This document shows positions 37,200-47,217 of a stretch of 64,000 nucleotides of DNA, piece after piece. The stretch is from Coniferiporia sulphurascens. Lineage: Eukaryota; Basidiomycota; Agaricomycetes; Hymenochaetales; Hymenochaetaceae. Within the stretch, counting starts at the first letter, position 1; each line of letters starts with the position of its first letter. A program made the translations under genes and the position numbers. A model generated the notes under the pieces. That model had not been told where the DNA came from. It saw only the letters and a list, made by a program, of their open reading frames with translations, and searched no databases. The stretch is taken from contig NBBA01000022.1 of NCBI GenBank assembly GCA_002794785.1, forward strand, positions 62,001 to 126,000, given 5' to 3'.

Positions 37200-37790
37200 A
37201 TGTCTCAATACCTGCTGAACCGCATCGGCAGCTGCAGACTCTTCCCGCAGGTACAGGGCCTCGGGCCTGCACTCCTCGCACGCTCCTTCGCCAACCGCGC
37301 CGCTACGAGAGTTGTCCCGCCACCTCTCCGTGCGTCTGTTGTTCCCTTTCTCGCCACATCCTCGCCACAACTGACCCTTTCGCCCTTTTGCAAAATGTAT
37401 ACATATCAGCGGGCCTCACAGCACAGTCCTTCCTCAAAGCGATCGGGCGGTCCGCGGAAACAAAGCTCAAGGTCACAAAGTGGGAAGAGCTCTGGCACCA
37501 GGACGGACATGCGCTCAAGGCCGCGGGGCTCGCCGTGCGTGACCGACGCTACATCCTTTGGTGCATGAGCAAGTATCGGCAGGGCTTTGACCCCATCGAG
37601 TTCGCACATGAGCCGAAGCCAAAGAAGAAAGTCAGAGGGTGCGTCCGACGTTGCTTCCTGATACTTCCTGTCACGCCCAACTCATCTGTGCATCGTCTTT
37701 TCCTTTTCCCCTTTTGCGTTGCGCGTGTACTACAGACATGGACCTGCAGTGCAGAACGGAAAACGTATACGCTCGCGTAGGCTGCGGTAG
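37200..37790 (+). CDS. fyv4: Mitochondrial small ribosomal subunit protein mS41 (IGR motif, Fyv4)
   Basis: Three exons (37200-37329, 37410-37638, 37736-37790) encode 137 aa. The N-terminus is Arg/Ser/Ala-rich without acidic residues, as expected of a mitochondrial presequence. It is followed by the IGR motif block FLKAIGRSAETKLKVTKWEE and RDRRYILWCMSKYRQGFDP. The last exon restores HGPAVQNGKRIRSRRLR, a basic tail usual for the family. mS41 is a structural protein of the mitoribosomal small subunit. The frames on either side of intron 1 differ, so a naive ORF call gives a 256-aa or 122-aa chimera. Confidence 0.88.
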
Positions 37791-38293
37791 ACACTGCTTG
37801 CTCGGTTGCTGCTGTTTCGTTTCCACCCTAAATTTTATCTAGACCGAAGGAGCCCGTAGATCAGGAGACAGTCCCGAATTTAATCAATGCAGTACTTCTA
37901 ATCACCGTAGGTGGCGCATAATGAACGCCCTCAGAATGGAATGCGGGTCGTGACCTGTGACGGCTGATACATTGAGTTGAGCAATCAAGCCCCGAAAGGG
38001 TAAAGCAAACGATACATCCAGGGCAAGGCGGCAAAATGAGATTGCAACAACCTAACGAGACTACTACTCTCACTAACTAATAAGTCCATGTACGTTGGGT
38101 ACGCAGCGCGTCGAGGCGCGCAATACTAGGGTGCAAAAAGGTCATCGCATACGCGAATGCTAAGAAAGGTTCAAAAAAGTCCATTATCGACTAATGTTCG
38201 GAATTCGATTGTCGAAATGTAAAAGTCCAGAGTCTGTGTCATGAGTCATGCACTTTTCGAAGACGAGACAGGTAGGGGATCGCGGTGCGCTCA
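37791..38293. other. Convergent intergenic region
   Basis: Lies between the ends of the mS41 and KNH-like genes. Nothing recognisable is present apart from 3' flanking sequence. Confidence 0.5.
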
Positions 38294-38946
38294 TTACGCC
38301 AGGAAAGAAGACGATGTCGGCACCGCGGATGCGGCGGAAGACACAGCAGAGGCTGACGGCGTCGGCACCTCGGACGTGGCAGATGGCTCAGCAGAAGCTG
38401 TGACTGACGACGTCGGCACAGGCTGCAAACCGTTCAAAATCGTGAACTGCTTGGACGCGTTGCCCGAGTCACCGAACACTAACGCGAAACGAAGCGTTAA
38501 GACAAGCATATACAAAATGATAAAGGAAGACATCAATACTTACGGACGACGATGTACTCATCACGGTCGACCACAAACGGAACGGTAATGTTCGTCGCAC
38601 CTGACGTTATATTGAAGCCGGTTGCGAGCGGTTGAGCTGCAGACATATAATCAGCACCCTCAATGACTGCAGATGGCAAGTAAAGCGCACCAATGTTAAG
38701 ATTCTCGCTGTTGTTTTCAACGTAGCCGAGGAGGATCGTGCCCGTCGTGCCGTTCTGTCCGGCCGGGATAGCGGAAGTGTCCCACGTCACAGTGTGAACT
38801 TCGCCCGCTTTCCAGACGGTCCCAGCAACAGGGTAAGTAATCATCGGGTTGTAAACGATGTCAATGACGGGGCCGGTAGGTGCTGCGACAGAGAGCGAAG
38901 CGGAGGCCACAAAGGCAGCGAGGGCAAAAAGCGAGTTGAACATCAT
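38294..38946 (-). CDS. KNH/Kre9-like secreted cell-wall protein
   Basis: Two exons (38544-38946, 38294-38478) encode 195 aa. A cleavable signal peptide (about residues 1-21, ending SVAAP) is followed by a KNH-type domain: NPMITYPVAGTVWKAGEVHT, VTWDTS, ILLGY, and after the intron LFGDSGNASKQFTI. The tail is Ser/Ala/Thr-rich (about 40 residues), a typical O-mannosylation region. In yeast the family is linked to beta-1,6-glucan assembly. Many basidiomycete members end in a hydrophobic GPI signal, but here the frame stops at FLA without one, so either the protein is soluble or a further small exon was missed. ATG at 38946, with a second ATG directly after. Confidence 0.85.
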
Positions 38947-39717
38947 GACTGTTGAGGTGAAAGGTAAGGGGAAGGTCGAAGGAGAGACGAGAATGTATGG
39001 AGGAGTGAAGGGGTCGTGAAGGACTTTCTCGAGAGAAGGGACGACGCGGGGAGGGGAGGGGTTGGGGGGAATGTAGGAATGATAGCAAATCGCGGAACGC
39101 GCAGCTCGTTTATATACGTACGTGACCCCCGAACCCTACGTGGTTGCGTCGCTTAGGGCTTAACCTCATTTTCTTCTGTTTTTGTTTCTGCCTTCTCCGT
39201 CTTCTTTTTTTTCTGCGCTTCTCGGCTTGGCCACAGAATCAGATGAACACTGTGAAACACATCACGGGGAGGTCGTCATCGCACGGGATTGCGGGCATGA
39301 AAGAAGGACAGCGCGTACCGGATTAACAATACTCGAGATTGGGGCGTCTCAAAAAGAGAAAAAGAAAACATATGACATGCCGAACAGATGCCACAAGTCC
39401 GAGATAGGGCGATCCTTCCTCCGGCCTTCCTGTACTCCGGATAACATACGTCGACAGACTGGCGGTGGGCTTGGCTAGAAGACAGGTGGGCTACGACCAA
39501 CACTCGCTCGAGGTGATAGCACGTGGCGCCCCGACAGTCCGCTCGTTTAGAATGCGCCCGATGATCGACGTTCTCTCGGCACATCTTTGGGGTACCACTG
39601 CTGATGTCATCACATGTGCATCAGACCAATATTTCATTGTCATTAATTACTCCGGTTCCTTATGGCTACATACACAAGAATTACTCAAAAATAGATGCGC
39701 AACATATATCCAATAGT
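38947..39717. other. Intergenic region upstream of the KNH-like gene
   Basis: It contains the KNH promoter (a TATATA-like TTTATATACG at about 39110-39119, roughly 165 bp upstream of the ATG) and a T-rich stretch (39165-39215), then the 3' flank of the sterol isomerase gene. No gene is supported. Confidence 0.5.
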
Positions 39718-40707
39718 TCACTTCCTCTTCTTCGGCAAAGCAACAGCAGCGGCGCCCTTGTGGGCGACGCGCAGCGAGCCCGCGATGTGGTTGTACGAAT
39801 CGTACATGAGCCAGAGCGGAATTACAACCCAGCTACCACATGCATCAGATGCGTGGCACTCAAATGAAGAAGAGAAGTGCGACTTACATGACATTCATGA
39901 ACTGCGAAACCCCGGAAAAAATCAACAAGGCTGTGTCAGCTTTTTCTGCACACACACACGTGCACTAAAATGAAAAACGCACAATGAGGTATACGTAAAG
40001 GTAGAGCGCATTAGATGTGTCGAGGTTAGGCGAGCCGGTGAGCCACTCAGGGCAGAACGTCATCCATCCTCCGTACAGCTCCGCCGTGCTGAGCACGACG
40101 ATCCAGTAGTGCCGCGCCGAGTCTCCACGCACAAGTTGGTACAGGATATAGCAGCACAATGAGCCAGCACCGAGCACAGTCAAGATCTCGAGCGATACAA
40201 CAGTCGGATCGGACACGCCCCAGCGGAAGTCGGCGCGTGTGTATTCTTTCCCTGTCACCATGCACGCGTGAGAAAGGGGCGGAAGGAGTTGGGGAAACAG
40301 CGAGGAGACGTACAGAGCTCGGCGAAGGGTCCTTCACTGGTATTCACTGAGCGCCCAAAGGTGGAAAGGTACAAGAACGAGCCCTCAAATGAGAAATGAA
40401 TCATGGCATCGAAGGCCTGCCAAACACGGAGTACGTCAGAAATTAGGGAAAAATTCGGAGAGTTCGACCCAAGTCTAAGTAAGTAGAAAGCATACTAGCC
40501 AGATGAATGCGAACTTGTCCTGCCATCGCGCAGATTTGGGGAGAAGCGCGCCTGCTGCCGTTTTGGCGACGAAGCCAATGAGCGCGACCGCCGCGAGCTG
40601 CAGAACTGTCAGCTGTTATGCTACACAGTGAGGTGAGATGAAAAACACACCGAGTACGCAGACGTCGCTGTGAAGAGAGTCGGGGGCTCCGTAGTGTCAA
40701 GGACCAT
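39718..40707 (-). CDS. EBP-type (EXPERA) sterol delta8-delta7 isomerase-like protein
   Basis: Six exons (40651-40707, 40496-40612, 40314-40416, 39983-40251, 39888-39901, 39718-39832) encode 224 aa, the usual EBP length. Recognisable segments: FDAMIHFSFEGSFLYLS, AELWKEYTRADFRWGVSD, ELYGGWMTFCPEWL and IPLWLMYDSYNHI. Four to five membrane helices are evident and the C-terminus KKRK is an ER-retrieval signal. Family members isomerise the delta8 double bond in sterol synthesis. Most fungi use the unrelated Erg2 for this step, so the role here is inferred only. One exon is just 14 nt. The gene is divergent from guanine deaminase with 168 bp between the start codons. Confidence 0.9.
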
Positions 40708-41042
40708 GTTCGTGAGTGGTAGTAGGTAAGCAAGCGCGCGCTCGCTGAAGAACTGAAAGTGTAAACGCGTCGGCAACGGTTACGTAATAAACACGCAAGA
40801 CGTCGATCCACTTCAACTCAACCGAGCCTATCATTGGCTGCTAAAAGCACCACTCACAAGGATTATATTTCTACCATGAGGATTAAGAAATACGTGGGCT
40901 CCTTTATCGACACGCCAGAGCTAGGCGTAGTCAGAATACTGCATAACCACCATCTCAGTACGCTTCTCATCCACTTCGCAACGAGCAAGGCACTCACCCC
41001 AGCTTCAAAGCCGTCAGCGAAGAGGGCTTCGTCCTTTCCTTC

Positions 41043-42065
41043 CATCCCTCCTTGACCTTGAACCACCACCATCTCGGGGTTTTCCCACGGTTCACTTGCC
41101 TAGTCGACCCACTATGCGTTAACTCGCAGCTGTATTACACGCAGAGCAGCTTGCCTAGCACGCCTCCTCCACTTAGTACAGGGTGCGGTTGTCACAAAGA
41201 CATATGCCGTCCCAGATACCGGTTGGGCTTTTAGGACGATAGGGCCTCGTAACCTCAAACATCAAACCTCACTCTCGCACTACCTACTTAACCTCCTCCT
41301 AGGGAGATGACCAAAACACAACCCATTTACCCATGCCCCCTCCTACTCCTTCACCTCCCTGTGCCTAACTTCGAAACCGACACCACATATGAACCTTTCA
41401 ACCTCGTTAAAGAAAACCAACACATACTAGACTGGGCTATACGCCAGTACAAGTTACAGGTCATCAGCATTACTGAACAACCACACAATTCACGACACAT
41501 CTTCCTCTACCGACACCACCTCAGCCACTATGGCCCAAGCACAGACTTAACATCAGTCCTCATACAATTCACATTCCACCCCACACCTCATGGCAACCTC
41601 GCCCCAGCCTCACATACACTTACCGTTATAAACGATGACACTTTCACACCTCGTGAATCACACACACATGATGCTCCAGACGCTATTACGACACAACTCT
41701 CGGAATCACAAATATCGGACATAAAACAATTCAAATCACGCCCACATGCACAACATAAAAAATTCAGTAGTTTTTCTCATCTCTCACAATCACTATTAGT
41801 CATCATAGAATCCATAAAACCTCCACCCCCCCCTTCACAATTTGCTCTTCTGATACGTATACCCCCTGACAAAACCATTTAGAAAAAACCTCCAACAACA
41901 CAACCTCATACCTTTCTCCTAAAAGCCTGAAAACCAGGAACTTCATACCTTGTTAATCTCCTCTGACACTCCACTTCATATGGTCTCACATCCGCGTCTT
42001 TTACTCTGTAATGTAGCGGTATACAAATGCTGATTTAAAAATAAAAATAAAAAATAAAAAATAAA
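41043..42065 (+). mobile_element. Non-autonomous non-LTR retroelement (1023 bp) with its own ORF
   Basis: It is flanked by a perfect 12-bp target duplication GTCCTTTCCTTC at 41031-41042 and 42066-42077. The 5' end CATCCCTCCTTGACCTTGAA, then CCACCACCATCTC, matches the 5' heads of the LINE (25422, minus) and of the element at 5467. The 3' end is a (TAAAAA)n-type tail at about 42036-42065, preceded by GGTATACAAATGCTGATTTA, which aligns with the LINE 3' end. It has no reverse transcriptase. It carries one 191-codon ORF (41307-41882). It lies inside exon 2 of guanine deaminase in the same orientation. Confidence 0.88.
41307..41882 (+). CDS. Orphan 191-aa ORF inside the retroelement
   Basis: A single uninterrupted ORF starts MTKTQPIYPCPLLLLHLPVP and ends LIRIPPDKTI. 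The coding strand is strikingly poor in G and rich in A and C, unlike all neighbouring genes. The predicted protein is rich in His, Thr, Ser and Pro with a charged middle (FNLVKENQHILDWAIRQYKL). No domain was recognised: no zinc knuckle, no RT or endonuclease motif. It could be a protein that helps the element, a captured host or foreign gene, or a chance ORF permitted by the G-poor composition, which depletes TGA and TAG stops. Confidence 0.45.
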   Translation: MTKTQPIYPCPLLLLHLPVPNFETDTTYEPFNLVKENQHILDWAIRQYKLQVISITEQPHNSRHIFLYRHHLSHYGPSTDLTSVLIQFTFHPTPHGNLAPASHTLTVINDDTFTPRESHTHDAPDAITTQLSESQISDIKQFKSRPHAQHKKFSSFSHLSQSLLVIIESIKPPPPPSQFALLIRIPPDKTI

Positions 42066-43826
42066 GTCCTTTCCTTCTCTTCCAATGACCAAAGCCCCGT
42101 TGAAACACGTTCCGATGAAATCGAAGTAATACGGATCCCTCCTGGAAGCTTCGTGCTACTATCCTTCTGCGATCTGCACCTCCACGCACCTCAGTTCCTG
42201 TATCAGGGAACGGGTCTGCACTTGCCACTGATGGAGTGGCTCGACCAATACGCCTTTCGTGCTGAGGAGCGTATCGACGCTGACCCGGAGCTCGCGCGGC
42301 GTACGTACTCCACGCTTGCAAGGCGCCTCAAGGAACACGGGACAGGCGCCGTGTTGCTATTCGGGACAATAAAGGAGAAAACAAAGTCTGTGCTAGATGA
42401 TACTTCCTCGCGTTCTATCCGAGTATACATGGTTACCTGACGCAAACTGCTTTATTTATATCATCAACAGCTTGATACTTGCCGAAGTCATGCAATCCGC
42501 AGGTATCCGAGCCTTTGTCGGCAAGCTATCCATGGACATCTCATCTCGGGAGACCTACAAAGAAGCATCCGCACAAGACGCTCTGGACGCCGCAGAATCA
42601 TTCACGAAAAACGCGCGGTCATCAATTGCGCATCTGCCCCCCAAGAACGCCTCGTCGAGCCTGTTCTGACCCCGCGCTTCGTGCCGACCTGCTCAGACGA
42701 ACTCCTAAGCGGCCTCGGTGCGCTCTCAGTGCGCGAGAACGTGCGCGTGCAGAGCCACCTCGCAGAGGCGCACGACCAAGTCGACTGGGTCCAGCGCGAG
42801 CGCGGGATCCCCGACATCGACGTCTTTGACAAAGTCCGCCCCCTCCCCATATTCCTAGCCACAAACCGCAACGGACAAATGATTCTTTCCCCTCCCTTTT
42901 CCAGCACAGCCTCCTCACTCCACGCGCCATCCAAGCGCACTGCACCTTCCTCTGCGCACCCGATCTCACGCGCATGGCGACTCGCGGCGCGGGCATCGCG
43001 CACTGCCCGCTCTCAAACGCGTATTTCTCCGCAGTGCCTTTCGCGCTGCGCGAGGCACTCGCGGCGGGCGTGCACGTTGGGCTCGGCACGGATATCGCAG
43101 GGGGGTACAGCATCGACCCGATGAACGCAATGCGCAGTGCCGTCCTCGTCTCGCGGATGCGCGAAGGCGCAAGGCGCGAGGCCGTGCGCCAGCCCGGCTG
43201 CGAAGCGCCGCAGGACGCCGGCGACGTCAGCGTGAATTGGAAAGAGGCGCTGTACCTCGCTACGCGTGGGGGCGCGGTTACGCTTGGGTTACCGGGAGGC
43301 GCTGGGTCGTTTAAAGTAGGCGCTCCGTTTGACGCGCAGCTTAGTACGTGCCTCTCCGTCCTTCCTTCTCTTTTTCGCCAGGGACTCAAAACGAGGCTGT
43401 TAAGTCCGACTTTATGATGATCACACCGAAGAAGGCGTCGGTCCGCTTGACTTTTTCGACGCCCCTGATCCGAAGGAACCGATTACCGAGGAGATGTTGG
43501 AGAAATGGTGGTGTATCGGTGATACGAGAAATAGGGACGGACTTTGGATACAGGGACGGCGGGTTTTTGAGCGCATATAGCGATCTAAAAACGATATATT
43601 GCTATTCTACGTGCGAACGACAGCATTTTGTTCAAGAAATACAGCACGGGGCATTCAGGCAGACATTGTAATTTCGATCACCGGACATCGTAATACTTGT
43701 AAAATGAAGCGGGGACACAGAAAGCGATGGACAGCAATTGCATTTATACCAGCGGAAAGAAAACAGCAGAGCAAACAGAAAGCATACAAGTTGTTTTTTA
43801 CAACACAACAATTTCGTTTTTTTCGT

Positions 43827-45869
43827 TCAATAGAACTCGAGCTTCAAGTTCGTATTCGCCTCGGCAAACTCTCTAGACTGCTCTTGGAACGCGTTCTCCG
43901 GGTTCGTTTTCACCGTACGTCCAAAATCGATCAGTCTGAACCGCAAGTGTGTTTTGGTGCGTTGAAAGGGCGACATCTGAAGCGGCCCGTATTGCATCAG
44001 GATGTTGCGCTGGTAAACGGAGTTGTGCAGGTAACCCGCGGCGTGGAGACGACGAAGGAGCGAAAAACACTCGTATCTACGAAAGCGCGTGTTAGTAAAT
44101 AGGAAACTATAATCAACGATTGCGAAGTTTTACCTGTCATCCTTGCTGAGTTTTGCAGGATCAATCTGAACGCCACAGTGCTCAAGAAGCAAGATCGAAC
44201 TCATATATTTCCCCTCTACTATCGGCTCGTTGCCTCTATCCGGAGTGTAAAACCCATAGAACTGCGGAACGACAGCGCCCACTGGCGTTGGATGATGCAT
44301 CGGTTGCAGGACATTGTAACCATTCCAATGCTGGGACATGTGGTTCGGGAACGCCATGTAATTATATGCTTCTTGGCGCAGATGTTCCGAGTGCGTTCCG
44401 TCCGGGAGAGACAGCTTCGCAGTGACGCTCACCTTCTGACTCGGTGGCGCGCGCACCCCGCGGTCGAGGTGCTTGCAGAACGGCGGTCTGCTCTGCCATA
44501 CCATATACCTAAGCGCACTGAATTTCGGATCCAGACGATCGCTCTCCTCAAACGGCTCGTTCTCCTTAAACATCAGCGAATAGTACTGTTGATAGCTAAG
44601 GTCGATTTTCGGGTCGAGCGGCTTCGCGGTACCGTTCTCTTGCTTAAGTTGGTCGTCCGTCCATTTCTCCACCGCGCACTCGAAACACATCTTGGGCTGG
44701 ACAAGCATGTCGCGCGGGAGCTCGAGTTCCACCTGGTATACGAAAGAGTGGTGACCCGTGCCGATACGCCGTTTGGGTGAAATGTACAAATGAGCTAGCG
44801 GGCAAGTTGTGTACCCTTCGGGACGCGCGCCAATATATTGAGGGTTCTGCCTCCTCTCTCCATCTTCGGATAGATGGAGATTATACGTGTAGGTGACGTC
44901 CGGCCTGGATCCCCATCTATAATCTTCTTGGTTGTCCTGCGACATACCGTCGTCGCTGTCTTCGGACGTGTACCCGTGCTCCCTTCTATCGCTGTGATCC
45001 ACCAAAAGAGTGTTCCAGGGGTCGTGGACTATAAGTTTGCGAGGGAGAAAGGAAATCGGTAGATTTTTTTGAAAACGTGCCAAAGGAACACTGAATGGCC
45101 TCAGTGGCCAGGGAGCAGGGTACAAGCACGGTGGATACAGGGCTTGGTTCCCCTAAGTCAAGTCGAAATGTCAGGACGAGCTCATCTGAAAAAGGATACG
45201 CATACAGACCGCTTTCCTGACTGTCCTATCGATATCCATAGGTTTTCCTACCCTCCCTTTCCACACTTGCTCTTCGAGTGTCTCGATATAGTGGCCTATA
45301 TCAAACGGATGGATCTCATGGGGCTCATCCTCTAGCTCCGCCTGCTTGAGCTGGTTCTCCGCCCACTCGAGCTCGCCGATCTCCTTCATCCACGCCGCGA
45401 GCTTGCTGCCCGTCGCTTCATATATGGCCGTAAGGCATCTCAACCGAGCTCAAAAGCAGTCGAAGTCACTACTTACTGATGGTAGAGACGCTAGGACACG
45501 ACGGGATACGGTGTACTCTGTAAAAATCGTACAGCGTCGCGCCCCACAACTCGCAACCTGAAGCGCCATGGTTAGCTCAAACAAGAGTGAATCCGACGCG
45601 TCAAACAGGTCACCATTTCCCGTGTCCTTTCCGCGTGGAGTCGACTTCATGGGCGGACCGTCTGGATTCCGTGGCCACTGTAACAAAACGAACCGGCCCA
45701 AGTGCGCCTTCGGGTCGCGATCCTGATTGTACCACTTCGCGAGTTTCTTCCAGTCCTCATCGGTCTTCCGGAACGTCTCATAATCAACATTAACGGGAAG
45801 CTTGGGATACGTGAACGTCAGGAATCCTCCGACTTGCTCTTCCGGATCCTTTTCGATTTCGACGGGCAT
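43827..45869 (-). CDS. Fungal protein-kinase-like (probably pseudokinase) protein
   Basis: At least four coding blocks lie on the minus strand: about 45550-45869 (MPVEIEKDPEEQVGGFLTFT), about 45210-45400 (AAWMKEIGELEWAENQLKQA), 44135-45060 (a long block with PKMCFECAVEKWTDDQLKQE and YKM-like segments) and 43827-44090. The last block has LHAAGYLHNSVYQRNIL and RLIDFGRT, a kinase catalytic-loop and DFG layout, but the catalytic Asp of HRD is replaced (HNS). This fits the basidiomycete-expanded kinase-like proteins. The first exon frame is open upstream without an ATG until a stop at about 45950, so I take the internal Met at 45869, and exon joins in the 45400-45550 region are unresolved. The function is unknown. 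Confidence 0.6.
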
Positions 45870-46122
45870 GATGGTTTTGTGCCAGGGGGTAAATGCGATT
45901 TGAGACTCGCTGATCTTTACTTTATACGGCACGTTGTCGAAGCACGCGTCAGTACTTTATGGTGGCTCAGAAATTCAGGGCTACGCGTGCACCGCACGTG
46001 GCCGGTCTTTTACAATTATCTATACACTACTACATTGCACAAAAAGAAAGAAAGAAACTTCAAAAAGCTACACGGGGACTTCAAGAAAGAACTACAAAGA
46101 AGAAAGAAAAGATAATGACTAC

Positions 46123-47217
46123 TTATGCATTGGCCATTTCGACGTCTGCATCCTTTTTGACACCTCTGCTCTTGGCGGCAGCGTCGATTTTACACCACAC
46201 TTTGTGATATTTCCACGCCTTCTTCTGACACACCGGGCCGCAATACCTTGAACCTCCACGGCACCTGGAACACTGTGCCTTCGGCGAGGCTTTGCCGCAA
46301 TACGCGCAAAACATCTCCTCGCCGCGAGTGATCTTCTCCAGACGCGCGAGCACGAGCTCTGCAAGCTCTTTCGCAGGCTTTGCTTTCTCCTCGTCTCGCG
46401 GAGACCGAATGCTTGCAGATAGAACAAGGTCCAAATCCACTTCCGCGGCAGACGCAAGGAGCGTATGGTGGTACTCCTTCAACTTCTCCATCGCAAACAT
46501 TTCGCCGCCTAGGCCACGCATCCCAAGCATCAGCGAGACAAGGTCGACGGCCACACGCCCGTCGGTATCGATGTCCGTAGTGGCAACATCTAGTTCGCCA
46601 AAGACGAGGTACATCCACGACGTGCTGAGAGTACGATCGCCCGTAAGGTACTGAGACATGCCGAACTTGTAAGGTCCCAAATCGGGTCGCGGAATGAAGT
46701 TGCAGATATACGTCGTCTTCTTCGGCAAGACCTGCACCTCCGCAACAGTAAACGAACTTGCTCTGCACGTTGTGACGTATCCCTGCGAAGTACGCACGCG
46801 CAGCATGGTAGATTCTGGGAGATTGTCGAGGACGAATTGCAGTGTTTGGGCGAGCATGAAGCCGCTGTCCTGATGTCTAACGCGCCAAAAAATTGTTTCG
46901 ACCTCCTCCGTGTCGAGTTCCCGCGGGCATCTGATCTTCTCGCATAGGAAATTGGCCGGTTCTATGGGCCGTGCGTTGGACGGGATTGTTGTCGGCTCCG
47001 TCAGGAAGTAGCCCACTTTCGGGGCCGCCTCTTTCATCCAGGCGTCCTGAGCTTCCAAGGGGATACAGGACGCAGGCCAAGCGCCATCGCAGACCTCGAG
47101 TAGGCGAGAGTGCATGAAACGCGGTTCGGTGAGCAGGCGTTCGCGCAAGATGACGCCCGCGAGATCGTGAAGGTCGAGCGTCAGGTTTTCGGCGAAATTG
47201 TACGACTTTTGGTCCAT
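46123..47217 (-). CDS. MYND zinc-finger protein, intronless
   Basis: An uninterrupted 364-aa ORF starts MDQKSYNFAENLTLDLHDLA. Residues 304-342 form a MYND finger: CAYCGK, CSRCRG, RYCGPVCQKKAWKYHKVWC, with all seven Cys and the His in place. The preceding 300 residues have no recognised domain. MYND fingers mediate protein-protein contacts, often with proline-rich partners. Basidiomycete genomes hold many such proteins of unknown role. The lack of introns stands out against every other host gene in this window, which could reflect a retrocopy origin or simply loss. Confidence 0.88.
   Translation of the reverse strand: MDQKSYNFAENLTLDLHDLAGVILRERLLTEPRFMHSRLLEVCDGAWPASCIPLEAQDAWMKEAAPKVGYFLTEPTTIPSNARPIEPANFLCEKIRCPRELDTEEVETIFWRVRHQDSGFMLAQTLQFVLDNLPESTMLRVRTSQGYVTTCRASSFTVAEVQVLPKKTTYICNFIPRPDLGPYKFGMSQYLTGDRTLSTSWMYLVFGELDVATTDIDTDGRVAVDLVSLMLGMRGLGGEMFAMEKLKEYHHTLLASAAEVDLDLVLSASIRSPRDEEKAKPAKELAELVLARLEKITRGEEMFCAYCGKASPKAQCSRCRGGSRYCGPVCQKKAWKYHKVWCKIDAAAKSRGVKKDADVEMANA

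Larger units (their letters stand above)
40876..43580 (+). pseudogene. gud1-like: Guanine deaminase gene disrupted by a retroelement and a frameshift
   Basis: The original exons are 40876-40957, 41011-41042 joined to 42078-42385, 42471-42833, 42905-43343 and 43405-43580. The family is clear: VDLHLH-like CDLHLHAPQFLYQGTGL, MEWLDQYAFRAEERID, RAFVGKLSMDIS, VQSHLAEAHDQV, IQAHCTFL, GLGTDIAGGYSID and KWWCIGDTRNRDGLWIQG, with the zinc ligands of the amidohydrolase superfamily present. Two lesions are seen. A 1023-bp retroelement sits in exon 2. One base is also missing in exon 3 near 42640-42650, where HLPPK and the following LVEPVLTPRFVPTCS are in different frames with no usable intron. Without the insert, all other junction phases close. 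The enzyme would convert guanine to xanthine for purine salvage. Confidence 0.88.

Noticed and set aside
37010..37780. 256-codon plus-strand ORF as one protein
   Set aside because: It reads through intron 1 of mS41 and the pld1-mS41 promoter. Only its last third (from the IGR motif) is genuine coding sequence.
42831..42904. Explaining the guanine deaminase frameshift by a cryptic intron at 42610-42650
   Set aside because: The only GT (after GCGCG) with any downstream AG before the conserved RLVEPVL gives the wrong phase, while leaving HLPPK intact and missing one base fits the protein family.
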